A stretch of 17,181 nt of DNA from an uncultured Porphyromonadaceae bacterium (GTDB taxonomy: Bacteria; Bacteroidota; Bacteroidia; Bacteroidales; Muribaculaceae): the NCBI GenBank assembly GCA_905193485.1, contig CAJJOX010000023.1, positions 1-17,181 on the forward strand. The letters run 5' to 3'. Under the pieces are notes generated by a model, which ran no database searches, was not told the origin of the DNA, and was given only the letters and a program-made list of their open reading frames with translations. How positions within the stretch are numbered: the first letter of the stretch is position 1; each line of letters begins with the position of its first letter. A program made the position numbers and the translations under genes. Shown here piece after piece: positions 1 to 7,640 of the stretch.

Positions 1-437
1 GAGTGGAGGCGTGCGGCGGTTTCGGCCATCGCCGGATCCATGTCGCCGCCAGATATGTCGTTGATGATGTCGGCACCCATCTCTTTTATGGCTGTTTCGG
101 CCACCCGTGCCCGAAAGGTGTCGACTGACAAAGGAATGTCGGGCGCTACGGTGCGGATGGCGGCAATGCCGCGGTGCAGGCGTTCGAGTTCTTCATCCGG
201 AGTGACATCTGCCGCACCGGGACGCGAAGAGTAGGCGCCGATATCGATCATGTCGGCGCCGTCGTATATCAGTGCTTCCGTGCGCAGTGCTATGCCCGAC
301 GTGTCGAATGTGCGTGATCCGCTGTAAAAAGAATCGGGCGTGACATTGATGATACCCATCACCTGCGGACGGTCTATTTCGAAAAGACGTCCGCGGATAT
401 TGAGTGTGTAGGGTGTGAAAAGAATAGTGCTGTGCAC
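1..437 (-). CDS. folP: Dihydropteroate synthase, N-terminal part (cut by window edge)
   Basis: Dihydropteroate synthase condenses 6-hydroxymethyl-dihydropterin diphosphate with p-aminobenzoate in cytosolic folate synthesis and is the sulfonamide target. I translated the minus strand from 437 to the left edge, giving 145 codons. The family signatures are clear: PQVMGIINVTPDSFY near residues 24-38, the pterin-site block DMIDIGAYSSRPGA (IGAxSxRPG) near 60-73, then PLSVDTF near 102-108 and DIINDISGGD near 123-132. The C-terminal half, with the KxxR region, lies outside the window. An in-frame TAA lies 13 codons upstream and no ATG follows it, so the GTG at 437-435 (MHSTILFTPYTLN) is the best start, although it is a less common start codon. 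The gene follows the small membrane protein at 554-886 after a 116-base gap but appears to have its own promoter at 469-500. The family call is very secure; the exact start is moderately so. Confidence 0.93.
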   Translation of the reverse strand, partial: MHSTILFTPYTLNIRGRLFEIDRPQVMGIINVTPDSFYSGSRTFDTSGIALRTEALIYDGADMIDIGAYSSRPGAADVTPDEELERLHRGIAAIRTVAPDIPLSVDTFRARVAETAIKEMGADIINDISGGDMDPAMAETAARLH

Positions 438-468
438 GGTGAAATGATGGATTTGATTAGATTGAACG

Positions 469-500
469 CGAAGTTAGCCAGATTTGGCGTGAATTGCAAA
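469..500 (-). promoter_or_regulatory. Putative Bacteroidetes-type promoter of folP
   Basis: Read on the minus strand there is a TTTG at 500-497, then exactly 20 bases, then TAACTTCG at 476-469. This fits the Bacteroidetes primary sigma pattern TTTG-N19-21-TAnnTTTG with one mismatch in the -7 box. The predicted transcript would start near 462, about 25 bases before the GTG start of folP. The element sits in the 116-base gap after the small membrane protein gene, so folP can be transcribed independently of it. Confidence 0.45.
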
Positions 501-553
501 TCGGTTGTCGCAAAATGTTTTTGAGGTCTTCGATATTGAAAAATATGCGGAGG

Positions 554-886
554 CTATTGGCCTGATTGCTGTTGCGGCGATGTGGCCGGCGCAACAGGCT
601 CGTCGAGGTATTCGCGATGTTTGCCATGCGCCGGCGTCGACCTCCGGTGGCGTGAATCGCGCTCGCTTTTCCGGCGCGTTTTATCGGTCTTTTTCTTCGA
701 CATGCGGGTTTGAACGACACTGTCGGATCCCGAACCTGTTTCTTTGACCGGAGTGGTTGCCGGAGGAGGAACTGCCGGCGGCAACGGTTTCGACCTGTCG
801 GTTATGGCAATCACCGCTATGATCACCGCTATGATCACCACCAGCAGTATGGCTCCACGGCGTTCGCCGGAAACAAAACGTGACAT
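554..886 (-). CDS. Small single-span membrane protein with basic, Pro-rich tail
   Basis: This is an unrecognised protein of 110 residues. I start it at ATG 886-884 (MSRFVSGERRGAI); a TTG two codons earlier is less likely. Residues about 11-28 are one very hydrophobic segment made of repeated I/V/A (IIAVIIAVIAI), preceded by ERR, so the N-terminus should be cytosolic if the positive-inside rule holds. The remainder is low complexity: a Pro-rich stretch (KPLPPAVPPP), then a Lys/Arg/Ser-rich region, and a C-terminal LDEPV followed by a Gln/Ser end. Only 6 bases separate it from the stop of the upstream transporter gene, so the two are probably cotranscribed. The TM codons form a 12-bp tandem repeat. 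Function is unknown. Short membrane proteins of this style are common beside housekeeping genes in Bacteroidales, but I cannot name a family. Confidence 0.6.
   Translation of the reverse strand: MSRFVSGERRGAILLVVIIAVIIAVIAITDRSKPLPPAVPPPATTPVKETGSGSDSVVQTRMSKKKTDKTRRKSERDSRHRRSTPAHGKHREYLDEPVAPATSPQQQSGQ
810..840. repeat. 12-bp tandem repeat inside a membrane-segment coding region
   Basis: The unit atcaccgctatg occurs at 810-821 and 822-833 and continues for seven bases to 840. It lies inside the small membrane protein gene and, read on the minus strand, encodes the repeated hydrophobic residues of its only membrane span. Because the unit is a multiple of three, slippage would lengthen or shorten the helix by four residues without a frameshift. 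Confidence 0.75.
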
Positions 887-892
887 CGGCAA

Positions 893-2254
893 TCAGATGA
901 ATGAAGAGATGAGGATCATTATGATCAGAAGCGGTGCCACGTAGCGCACAATGCTGACAACGGCCGGATAGGCACGCGAACGCAAGGCTCCGTCATTGGT
1001 GAGCTGCGACATGAAGAGTTTTCGCGGAGCTATCCACCCCATATAGATGCACAGACCGATGGATGCCGTAGGCAGCATGATGTTGGTGGCGGTGTTGTCG
1101 AGAAAATCAAATATGCTCATTCCGCAGATCATGACGTCGCTCCACGGACCCATGGAAAGAGAGCAGACGGTGCTGAAAAGAAACAGAGGCATAAGGACAA
1201 TGAGCACCGATTTCCAGCGCCTCACGCCGAAACGGTCGCAGATGAACGCTACCGACACCTCGGCTATCGAGATCGTGGAAGTTAGGGCGGCTACCGTGAG
1301 GAGCAGGAAGAACAGGATGGCCCATAACTGAGTGGCAGGCATGTGTGCGAACACTTCCGGAAGTGTGACGAAAACGAGAGTGGCGCCTCTGAGGCTCTCG
1401 CCGCCGAGCCCAAACGACGTGACCGCAGGAAAGATGATCAGCCCCATCATCACCGCCACAAGAAGATCAAGAAGCGAAACGGTGACCGCAGTGCGCATCA
1501 AACGTGTATCCTTTGGAAAGTAACCGGCATATGTGATCAATATTCCCATGCCGAGGCTTAGAGAAAAAAATGCCTGTCCGAGTGCGCTGACCGCAACCTT
1601 GGGTGTCACTTTTGAAAAATCGGGATGCAGGAAATAGTCCACGCCTTGCATGGATCCGGGCAGCGACAGGCTCACACCGACAAAAATGACGAGGATCATA
1701 AACAAAACCGGCATGGCTATATTCGACAGCCGTTCGATGCCTTTCTGCACTCCGGCTATAAGCACGCCTATGTTGATGGCGATCATTATAAAGGTGTTGA
1801 TCAGCGGGTTGATGCTGTTGCTCACAAATGCTTCCATCTTCATGGTGTAGTGGCCATTGAGCGAAGCCTCGCCTGCCACGGGATCGAAAAGGCCGCCGCT
1901 TACCGATTGCCAGAGATATTCAAATGTCCAGCCTGCCACCACCATGTAGAAGCATAATATGATGTAGCTGGCTAAAATAGCCCATCCTCCGACGAAACTC
2001 CATTTTCGCGTCGCTCCGACATTGCGCATTGACCCTACGGCATCGCTGCGGCCGGCACGTCCGAGCGCGAATTCGCTGAGCATCACCGGAATCCCGAGCA
2101 GCATCACGCAGCCGATGTAAATGAGCAAAAATGCCGCGCCCCCTCCTTGTTGCACTTCCGCCGGGAAGCGCCATACATTGCCGAGTCCGACGGCCGAGCC
2201 GACAGTGGCGGCGATCATGCCTATTTTTGAAGCGAACAATTTTTTAGCTGCCAT
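893..2254 (-). CDS. Sodium-dependent transporter, SNF/NSS family
   Basis: This is a member of the neurotransmitter:sodium symporter family (LeuT/TnaT/MhsT-like), inner-membrane carriers that import amino acids or similar small solutes with Na+. The 453-residue protein is of usual bacterial length. The family signature in the first helix is intact near residues 9-26 (SKIGMIAATVGSAVGLGNVWRF), including the unwound GLGN substrate/Na+ segment, followed by GGGAAFLLIY in helix 2. At least ten further hydrophobic segments follow to the C-terminal LLIIMILISSF. I chose ATG 2254 (MAAKKLF). A TTG nine codons upstream overlaps the predicted -7 box at 2279-2286, so it cannot be the start if that promoter is used. 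The substrate cannot be read from the sequence. It is divergent from the VanZ-GNAT gene and probably cotranscribed with the small membrane protein 6 bases downstream. Confidence 0.92.
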   Translation of the reverse strand: MAAKKLFASKIGMIAATVGSAVGLGNVWRFPAEVQQGGGAAFLLIYIGCVMLLGIPVMLSEFALGRAGRSDAVGSMRNVGATRKWSFVGGWAILASYIILCFYMVVAGWTFEYLWQSVSGGLFDPVAGEASLNGHYTMKMEAFVSNSINPLINTFIMIAINIGVLIAGVQKGIERLSNIAMPVLFMILVIFVGVSLSLPGSMQGVDYFLHPDFSKVTPKVAVSALGQAFFSLSLGMGILITYAGYFPKDTRLMRTAVTVSLLDLLVAVMMGLIIFPAVTSFGLGGESLRGATLVFVTLPEVFAHMPATQLWAILFFLLLTVAALTSTISIAEVSVAFICDRFGVRRWKSVLIVLMPLFLFSTVCSLSMGPWSDVMICGMSIFDFLDNTATNIMLPTASIGLCIYMGWIAPRKLFMSQLTNDGALRSRAYPAVVSIVRYVAPLLIIMILISSFI

Positions 2255-2278
2255 GATATGATTCTTTCTAATTCGATG

Positions 2279-2286
2279 CAAATATA
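2279..2286 (-). promoter_or_regulatory. Putative -7 box of the SNF transporter promoter
   Basis: Minus-strand TATATTTG at 2286-2279 is a perfect TAnnTTTG. Transcription would begin near 2273, leaving a leader of about 18 bases before ATG 2254. I could not find a good TTTG at the expected upstream distance, so support rests on the -7 box and its placement. Confidence 0.45.
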
Positions 2287-2386
2287 GCTATTCGGGTTGA
2301 AAAATGATTGTGAAATACGATATTTCAGTTTAATTTGTCAATCTTTTGCCTCTGAATGGTGATTTTATGGCGGATAATGACTGCAA

Positions 2387-2420
2387 TTGATGGAATAATG
2401 GCGAATTATTTTTATCTTTG
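2387..2420 (+). promoter_or_regulatory. Putative promoter of the VanZ-GNAT gene
   Basis: TATCTTTG at 2413-2420 is a perfect TAnnTTTG -7 box. A TTGA at 2387-2390 is a plausible -33 element, with a slightly long spacer of 22 bases. The start point would fall near 2425-2428. This argues against the GTG at 2420 as a start codon and makes the ATG at 2429 almost leaderless, with ATG 2438 as the alternative. Confidence 0.45.
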
Positions 2421-2428
2421 TGTCGACT

Positions 2429-3382
2429 ATGGACAAAATGAATGATATTGTCAATCGCTTCTGTTGCCGGATGTCGTGTCTTCCCGAGTTTCTTTTGTCG
2501 GGAATCGGCCTTGTGTTGCTTTTTTTGCTCACATTGCTGCCTGGCGAGGAGCTGCCGCAGGCTCCTGAAATACCATTGATTGACAAGTGGTCGCATCTGC
2601 TCGCTTTCGGATTGGTCAGCACGGCTTTGCTGTTTGATATAGGCCGTTTCAGCGGGCGATTGACATGGAAGCTCTGGATTGCTACAGGAATGGCAATGAC
2701 ATTGCTCGGCGCTGTTGTCGAGTTGCTTCAGGGATGGATGGGGCTGGGACGCAGTGCCGATTGTATGGATGGCGTGGCCGATGCTTTAGGCGCTTTTCTG
2801 CTTCCGCTGATATTTCTGCCGCTATTACGCCGCACGATCGAATGCTATCTTTGTCGGCTTGACCCGTATGCCGGAGATAAATCCATTCTGACCCGTGTGA
2901 TGGACTTATATATGATGTCATTCCCGCCTGAGGAACGTCGGGATTGGGACGATCTGCGAGCCAAGGCTTGTGATCCCGGCAAGCCGTTGTCTTTGACAGT
3001 GGTGCGAAGCCGCAGACGTTTTGCCGGATTCATCACATATTGGGATCTCGGAGGTGTCAGGTATGTGGAGCATTTCGCCATAGATCCGGCTTTGCGTGGG
3101 ACGGGCATTGGCGCGAGGGCGATAAAAAAGTTCACGGCGAATGCCTCCACGCCGGTAGTTCTCGAAGTCGAGCCGGCTTCCGACGGCGAAATGGCTCGGC
3201 GTAGAATCGGTTTCTATCAACGCTGCGGATTTCAGCCGCATCCCGATTTTGAATATTTACAACCACCATACGCTCCGGGGCTGCCCGAGCTGCCGCTGAT
3301 GCTTATGACTATAGGTTCCGTTCCCGATCTTCACGGGGTTTCCGAGGCAATACGTACACAGGTCTATGGCGTACATCTTTGA
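2429..3382 (+). CDS. VanZ-like membrane domain fused to a GNAT acetyltransferase
   Basis: This is a single uninterrupted frame of 317 residues with two unrelated domains. Residues about 15-135 are VanZ-like: a first hydrophobic segment (LLSGIGLVLLFLLTLL), the DKxxHxxAF motif (DKWSHLLAFG), then E-LLQ and R-x4-D-x2-D-x2-G (ELLQGWMGLGRSADCMDGVADALG) and a last membrane segment ending LLPLLRR. Residues about 150-300 resemble a GNAT N-acetyltransferase: FPPEER near 165, the acetyl-CoA-binding segment FAIDPALRGTGIGARAI near 216-232, and FYQRCGF near 262-268. VanZ-family proteins are membrane proteins linked in one case to teicoplanin resistance, of unclear biochemical role; GNAT substrates cannot be inferred. 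A cytosolic acetyltransferase anchored to the membrane is the simplest reading. An internal ATG near the GNAT start could also give a separate product. The start is uncertain between GTG 2420, ATG 2429 and ATG 2438. Confidence 0.8.
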   Translation: MDKMNDIVNRFCCRMSCLPEFLLSGIGLVLLFLLTLLPGEELPQAPEIPLIDKWSHLLAFGLVSTALLFDIGRFSGRLTWKLWIATGMAMTLLGAVVELLQGWMGLGRSADCMDGVADALGAFLLPLIFLPLLRRTIECYLCRLDPYAGDKSILTRVMDLYMMSFPPEERRDWDDLRAKACDPGKPLSLTVVRSRRRFAGFITYWDLGGVRYVEHFAIDPALRGTGIGARAIKKFTANASTPVVLEVEPASDGEMARRRIGFYQRCGFQPHPDFEYLQPPYAPGLPELPLMLMTIGSVPDLHGVSEAIRTQVYGVHL

Positions 3383-3433
3383 ACGGATCCACCCCGTTTT
3401 GCCGGTCTATTCATTGGTCTAAAAAATATCGAC

Positions 3434-3901
3434 ATGAAAACAATCATTTATTTATTGCTTGCGGTGCTGTTTGCTTCGATCCTGACATTGATCGTCACAT
3501 GCTCCGATTCGGAGCCGGATTATTCTCATGGCTCTTTGATCGAGCAAACAGTCAGTCAGGTCAGTGGCGAATTGCCCATACGGGCAGATGAAGGGCTGAC
3601 GTTGACAGGCATAGAATTCAACCCTGCGCAAAATGTGCTCATATGCGATATCACGGTGGCAAGAACCGACAGTTCGTGGACAGCTCCGAAATGGATGAAT
3701 GAGCGTTATTGTCTGAAGGCTTTTTCAGAAGAGTTATACAGCGCCGTGGAAAAATCCAGGACAAACATCAGCTTTTTATTCACTGACTCGCTGACCGGAC
3801 AATCGGAAATGGTGATTCGGGATTATAAGCAGATGTCGCTAAAGGATATCGAAAAATTGTCGCGCACCCGTATTCCCGTAAACGTGCGTATTCCCAAATG
3901 A
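3434..3901 (+). CDS. Small exported or lipid-anchored hypothetical protein
   Basis: This is an unrecognised protein of 155 residues. The N-terminus (MKTIIYLLLAVLFASILTLIVTC) is a typical export signal. The Cys at residue 23 could be a lipobox cysteine, though the preceding VT is not canonical, so either a lipoprotein or an N-terminal membrane anchor is possible. After it comes an acidic/Ser stretch (SDSEPD), as in many Bacteroidetes surface lipoproteins. The mature part of about 130 residues has no membrane segment and mixed alpha/beta character, with a short ITVARTDSSW segment and a final IPVNVRIPK. It lies 51 bases downstream of the VanZ-GNAT gene with no clear promoter of its own, so it is probably cotranscribed. 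It converges on the alpha-galactosidase gene, with 26 bases between the stops and no obvious terminator hairpin there. Confidence 0.6.
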   Translation: MKTIIYLLLAVLFASILTLIVTCSDSEPDYSHGSLIEQTVSQVSGELPIRADEGLTLTGIEFNPAQNVLICDITVARTDSSWTAPKWMNERYCLKAFSEELYSAVEKSRTNISFLFTDSLTGQSEMVIRDYKQMSLKDIEKLSRTRIPVNVRIPK

Positions 3902-3927
3902 AACATGTCCGCTTCCGGCATTGGCTG

Positions 3928-5535
3928 CTAAAGCTCTATATCGATGCAGTCTATGACTGGAATTTTGTCGGAATAGTTGAAAATGCTTATGCGGTTGGAG
4001 CCCTCCTTAAGCCATATGCGCACGGTGGATTGTTCCGGCATGTCTGTTCCGGACGACCGTATCTCGGCTGATGCGCCGTCAGCACAGATGAAAAATCGTC
4101 CGGGCGTTTTACAGAGATGGCTGACGGTAATGTTGTAGAAGCCTTCAACCGGCACGGTTACATTGTTCCACACTATTTCATTGTGTTGCCGGCCGCCGGC
4201 ATTGGCAACGGCGACTCCGCCGCTGAAACGGTTGTCATAAACAAAATATGGCGTTCCCCGGGTGATGGGATCGTCGATTTGCTGATATGACGGCATGAAT
4301 GCGCTCTCGGCCTCATAGTGGCGTCGCATGAGGCGTCCGGTGCCATGCAAACGGAATATCCTGACTCCGTGAGGCGGCACATTTGCGATGATCGATGCCG
4401 ATGTCGCGGGCATGTCGGTGCGCCTGATGATGTCACGCACTTCGACCGGTCCCGCAAGGCCGGCGTCATAAACCGGGAATGTAATGCACCGTAGCGTGTC
4501 GGTGGGATTGTAAAACGCTACGGCTCTTACGGTAGAGTCACGTTGCAGCAGATCGCGGATGAGGATAAAAGCCCCGTTGTCGTTTTTTGCCACGTAGGCC
4601 TGGCATGAAGCTGGATCCTGGTTGATGGCGATCAGCTCGGGGTTCGTCAGCAGATCGATGGTCTGTGGTTGCAGAAGAGTGAGATCGCAGCCTATCATCA
4701 AGGGCGATGACATCATGCACCACATGGCAAAGTGCGTTTCGTCTTCCTGCCGCGAGAGCGTCCGACCCACTTCGAGCATATCCATGTCATTGTAATGTCC
4801 CTCTCCGGCAAAGCCCGAAAGATAAAGGTTGTCGGCGATGATGCCTTTGATCGATTCCCACGAACATCTGATGTCGGGTGTCGTGCGCCATGATGAGGCG
4901 ATATCGCGTGCCCAGGAACCCGGATAGGCCCAACGGCAGATGTTGAGTCTTACATCGTTTCGGCCGGTGGCTTTGATGGCTTTTCGAATCGCGGAATATC
5001 GTTGCGCCTCGTCAAGGTCAAGACCCATGCTGTTCTGGGCGGAGTCACCGCCGCAGAAATCCACTTTTATGAAGTCAAATCCCAGATCGTTGAAAAACAA
5101 GTTGCAGTCATTCTCGTCGTGGCCATACAGTCCCACGCCGACGCCAAGTGAATCACCGTCCCAGAAACTGCCGCACGTGTTGGCTCCGGCATCGCTGTAG
5201 ATGCCGGCTTTTAGCCCGAGCGAATGGATGTGGTCGACCACCGGTTTCAGCCCGTGTGGAAAACGTTGCGGATTGAACGAGAGCATTCCTGTGGACGGGT
5301 CGCGGGGGCCGAAGACCCCATCGTCGATATTGATGTAGCGATAGCCGGCACTATCAAGCCCGATATCCGTGAGGCAATCGGCCTGACGGCATATCAGCGA
5401 ATCAGAGATGTTCACCCGATAGGTGTTCCATGAGCTCCACCCCATGACCGGCGTTTCAAAGCCTGAATCTGATGAGGCGATGGCGCCTGACAACGAAAAA
5501 GCGACCGTGGTCAGGAATAATATGAATTTTGTCAT
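3928..5535 (-). CDS. Secreted GH27 alpha-galactosidase with C-terminal CBM-like domain
   Basis: This predicted exo-acting glycoside hydrolase would release terminal alpha-galactose from plant or host glycans in the periplasm or at the surface. The start is ATG 5535 (MTKFILFL); a TTG 12 codons earlier overlaps the predicted promoter. Residues 1-20 or so are a signal peptide. The GH27/36-type barrel begins at MGWSSWNTY (31-39) and includes NIDDG (69-73) and GLKAGIYSDAG (107-117). The expected nucleophile is D159 in IKVDFCGGD and the acid/base is D221 in SWRTTPDI, both by analogy with the family. A beta domain follows to about 400. Residues about 405-535 resemble a CBM35/CBM6-type module: HYEAE at its start, GGVAVANAGG, then VPVEGFYNITV and a terminal DCIDI. 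The total of 535 residues is normal for a GH27 plus CBM. No SusC/SusD pair is nearby, so this is not a standard polysaccharide utilisation locus within the window. Linkage specificity is inferred only. Confidence 0.9.
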   Translation of the reverse strand: MTKFILFLTTVAFSLSGAIASSDSGFETPVMGWSSWNTYRVNISDSLICRQADCLTDIGLDSAGYRYINIDDGVFGPRDPSTGMLSFNPQRFPHGLKPVVDHIHSLGLKAGIYSDAGANTCGSFWDGDSLGVGVGLYGHDENDCNLFFNDLGFDFIKVDFCGGDSAQNSMGLDLDEAQRYSAIRKAIKATGRNDVRLNICRWAYPGSWARDIASSWRTTPDIRCSWESIKGIIADNLYLSGFAGEGHYNDMDMLEVGRTLSRQEDETHFAMWCMMSSPLMIGCDLTLLQPQTIDLLTNPELIAINQDPASCQAYVAKNDNGAFILIRDLLQRDSTVRAVAFYNPTDTLRCITFPVYDAGLAGPVEVRDIIRRTDMPATSASIIANVPPHGVRIFRLHGTGRLMRRHYEAESAFMPSYQQIDDPITRGTPYFVYDNRFSGGVAVANAGGRQHNEIVWNNVTVPVEGFYNITVSHLCKTPGRFFICADGASAEIRSSGTDMPEQSTVRIWLKEGSNRISIFNYSDKIPVIDCIDIEL

Positions 5536-5568
5536 GGCGGATTGTTGTCGTGAGTGAAAGAATGGACG

Positions 5569-5576
5569 CAAAATTA
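5569..5576 (-). promoter_or_regulatory. Putative -7 box of the alpha-galactosidase gene
   Basis: Minus-strand TAATTTTG at 5576-5569 is a perfect TAnnTTTG, placed 33 bases before ATG 5535. No convincing TTTG sits 19-21 bases upstream. It is back-to-back with the thrS promoter at 5599-5628, so the 158-base intergenic region carries two divergent promoters. Confidence 0.4.
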
Positions 5577-5598
5577 ATCAAAAAAGAGATAGGATTGA

Positions 5599-5628
5599 TT
5601 GGAATATCAAATAAATAAGTTAAATTTG
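5599..5628 (+). promoter_or_regulatory. Putative promoter of the thrS-infC-rpmI-rplT cluster
   Basis: TAAATTTG at 5621-5628 is a perfect Bacteroidetes -7 box. A TTGG at 5599-5602, 18 bases upstream, is a weak match to the -33 TTTG. Transcription would start near 5633-5636 and give a leader of about 60 bases containing a 9-bp hairpin. Confidence 0.5.
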
Positions 5629-5641
5629 CAACCGATTTGCT

Positions 5642-5663
5642 CTCGATGCCGGTCGGCATTGAG
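5642..5663 (+). promoter_or_regulatory. Hairpin in the thrS 5' leader
   Basis: Bases 5642-5650 (ctcgatgcc) pair with 5655-5663 (ggcattgag) around a GGTC loop. This gives 9 pairs, one of them G-U. It is not followed by a T-run, so it does not look like an attenuator. It lies near the start of the predicted transcript, about 30 bases before the thrS ATG, where it could protect the mRNA end or act as an operator-like element for ThrRS feedback, as known in E. coli. That role is speculative here. Confidence 0.4.
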
Positions 5664-5693
5664 GCTATTTGTTTGATAATATTTTAGTAACCA

Positions 5694-7631
5694 ATGATAA
5701 AGATTACATTTCCCGATAATTCGGTAAAGGAATTTGAAAGCGGTGTTACGCCGCTTCAGGTAGCTGAAAGCATCAGCCCGCGTCTGGCACAGGATGTGCT
5801 CGCCGCATCGGTCAATGAGCAGGAGTGGGATCTTACCCGTCCCATCACCGGGGATGCCGCCATCAAGCTTTTCAAATGGGATGACCCAGAAGGCAAGCAT
5901 GCCTTCTGGCATAGCTCGGCACACCTTCTTGCCGAGGCGCTTCAGGAACTTTATCCCGGCGTGAAATTCGGCATCGGTCCGGCCATAGAAAACGGTTTTT
6001 ACTATGATATCGACCCGGGTGAACATGTCATAACTGCCGCTGATTTCGGCAAGATCGAGAAGAAAATGCTTGAACTTGCCCGCCAGAAACAGCCGATTGT
6101 ACGTCAAGACATATCAAAGGCCGACGCATTGAAGCTTTTCGGTGACCGCAATGAAGAATATAAATGCGAACTGATAAGCGAACTTGAAGACGGCCATATC
6201 ACGACCTATACACAGGGCGCGTTTACCGATCTTTGCCGCGGACCGCACATCCCGACCACGGCACCCATAAAGGCCGTGAAAATCATGTCGCTTGCCGGCG
6301 CATATTGGCGCGGTGACGAAAAGCGCAATCAGCTCGTGCGTGTCTATGGCGTTACGTTCCCCAAGCAGAAGATGCTCGACGAATATCTCCAGCTGCTCGA
6401 GGAAGCCAAAAAACGCGACCATCGTAAATTGGGCAAGGAGATGGAGCTTTTCGCTTTCTCTCAGAATGTGGGCGCGGGTCTTCCCCTGTGGCTTCCGAAA
6501 GGCGCTGCCCTCCGTGACCGCCTCGAACAGTTCCTGCGCAAAATACAGAAACAATATGGCTATCTGCAGGTGATCACCCCCCATATCGGCAATAAGAATC
6601 TTTATGTCACCTCAGGCCACTATGCAAAGTACGGCAAAGATTCGTTTCAGCCTATCCACACACCCGAAGAAGGTGAGGAATATCTGCTGAAACCGATGAA
6701 CTGCCCCCATCACTGCGAGATATTCAAAGCCTATCCGCGCAGCTATCGCGACCTGCCTATGCGCCTTGCCGAATTCGGCACTGTATATCGTTACGAGCAG
6801 TCGGGCGAGCTTCACGGACTGACGCGTGTGCGCGGATTCACGCAGGACGACGCCCATATTTTCTGCGCTCCCGAACAGATCAAAGACGAGTTCCTTAAGG
6901 TGATGGACATCATCTTTTACATTTTCAAAGCTCTTAAATTTGAAAATTTCGAGGCTCAGATTTCGCTTCGCGATCCGGCTCACAAAGAAAAATATATCGG
7001 TTCTGACGAAAACTGGCATCTTGCTGAAACCGCCATCATCGAAGCCTGTGAGGAAAAAGGTCTTAAAGCCCGCAAAGAGCTTGGCGAGGCCGCTTTCTAC
7101 GGTCCGAAGCTCGACTTCATGGTGAAAGACGCTATCGGCCGCCGTTGGCAGCTTGGTACCATTCAGGTCGACTATAACCTTCCGGAACGATTCCGGCTCG
7201 AATACACAGGCGCCGACAACCAGAAGCACCGTCCGGTGATGATCCACCGCGCCCCCTTCGGCTCGATGGAGCGTTTCGTGGCCGTGCTTCTCGAGCACAC
7301 CGCCGGCCGATTCCCGCTGTGGCTCGCTCCCGATCAGGCTGTCGTATTGCCTATCAGCGAGAAATTCAACGATTATGCCTACCGGGTGGCCAAAGAACTT
7401 AATGCCGCCGATGTCCGCGCCATTGTCGATGACCGCAACGAGAAAATCGGCAAAAAAATCCGTGACAACGAGTTGCGCCGAATCCCTTATTTGCTCATTG
7501 TAGGCGAGAAAGAAGCCGAAAATGATGAAATTTCTGTAAGAAAACAGGGCGAAGGTGATAAAGGTACGATGAAAATTGCTACCTTTGCAGCGAATTTGGC
7601 TAAAGAAGTCGAAGAAATGATTAATCAATAA
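5694..7631 (+). CDS. thrS: Threonine--tRNA ligase
   Basis: This cytosolic class II synthetase charges tRNA-Thr. At 645 residues it is full length with every bacterial domain. The TGS domain is at about 1-62. The editing domain carries HSSAH (H73, H77) and CRGPH (C181, H185), which hydrolyses Ser-tRNA-Thr. The catalytic core has the zinc ligands expected from E. coli ThrRS at C337 (KPMNCPHH), H388 (DDAHIF) and H518 (MIHRAPFGS), motif 2 around R366 (YRYEQSGE), and motif 3 in the region [13 protein letters not shown]. The C-terminal anticodon-binding domain begins near [18 protein letters not shown] 5694 ([10 protein letters not shown]) matches the usual TGS start. infC follows after 9 bases, the common thrS-infC-rpmI-rplT order. 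The leader hairpin at 5642-5663 is the only possible local control element seen; there is no T-box. Confidence 0.98.
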   Translation: MIKITFPDNSVKEFESGVTPLQVAESISPRLAQDVLAASVNEQEWDLTRPITGDAAIKLFKWDDPEGKHAFWHSSAHLLAEALQELYPGVKFGIGPAIENGFYYDIDPGEHVITAADFGKIEKKMLELARQKQPIVRQDISKADALKLFGDRNEEYKCELISELEDGHITTYTQGAFTDLCRGPHIPTTAPIKAVKIMSLAGAYWRGDEKRNQLVRVYGVTFPKQKMLDEYLQLLEEAKKRDHRKLGKEMELFAFSQNVGAGLPLWLPKGAALRDRLEQFLRKIQKQYGYLQVITPHIGNKNLYVTSGHYAKYGKDSFQPIHTPEEGEEYLLKPMNCPHHCEIFKAYPRSYRDLPMRLAEFGTVYRYEQSGELHGLTRVRGFTQDDAHIFCAPEQIKDEFLKVMDIIFYIFKALKFENFEAQISLRDPAHKEKYIGSDENWHLAETAIIEACEEKGLKARKELGEAAFYGPKLDFMVKDAIGRRWQLGTIQVDYNLPERFRLEYTGADNQKHRPVMIHRAPFGSMERFVAVLLEHTAGRFPLWLAPDQAVVLPISEKFNDYAYRVAKELNAADVRAIVDDRNEKIGKKIRDNELRRIPYLLIVGEKEAENDEISVRKQGEGDKGTMKIATFAANLAKEVEEMINQ

Positions 7632-7640
7632 CCCCACTGA

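Noticed and set aside
457..747. Alternative frames around the small membrane protein and folP gap
   Set aside because: They overlap the better-supported minus-strand frame at 554-886 and consist of Arg/Ser-rich or mixed sequence without a good start.
3928..5535. Polysaccharide utilisation locus around the alpha-galactosidase
   Set aside because: No SusC/SusD pair, sigma/anti-sigma or hybrid two-component gene lies nearby in the window; the neighbours are housekeeping genes, so the enzyme seems to stand alone.
5629..5693. T-box riboswitch upstream of thrS
   Set aside because: The leader is only about 60 bases, lacks the T-box core sequence and a terminator/antiterminator pair, and T-boxes are not typical of Bacteroidetes.
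6612..7637. 341-codon open frame antisense to thrS
   Set aside because: It lies wholly opposite a highly conserved synthetase domain, has Phe/Leu-rich low-quality content with no recognisable motif, and is explained by the codon use of thrS.
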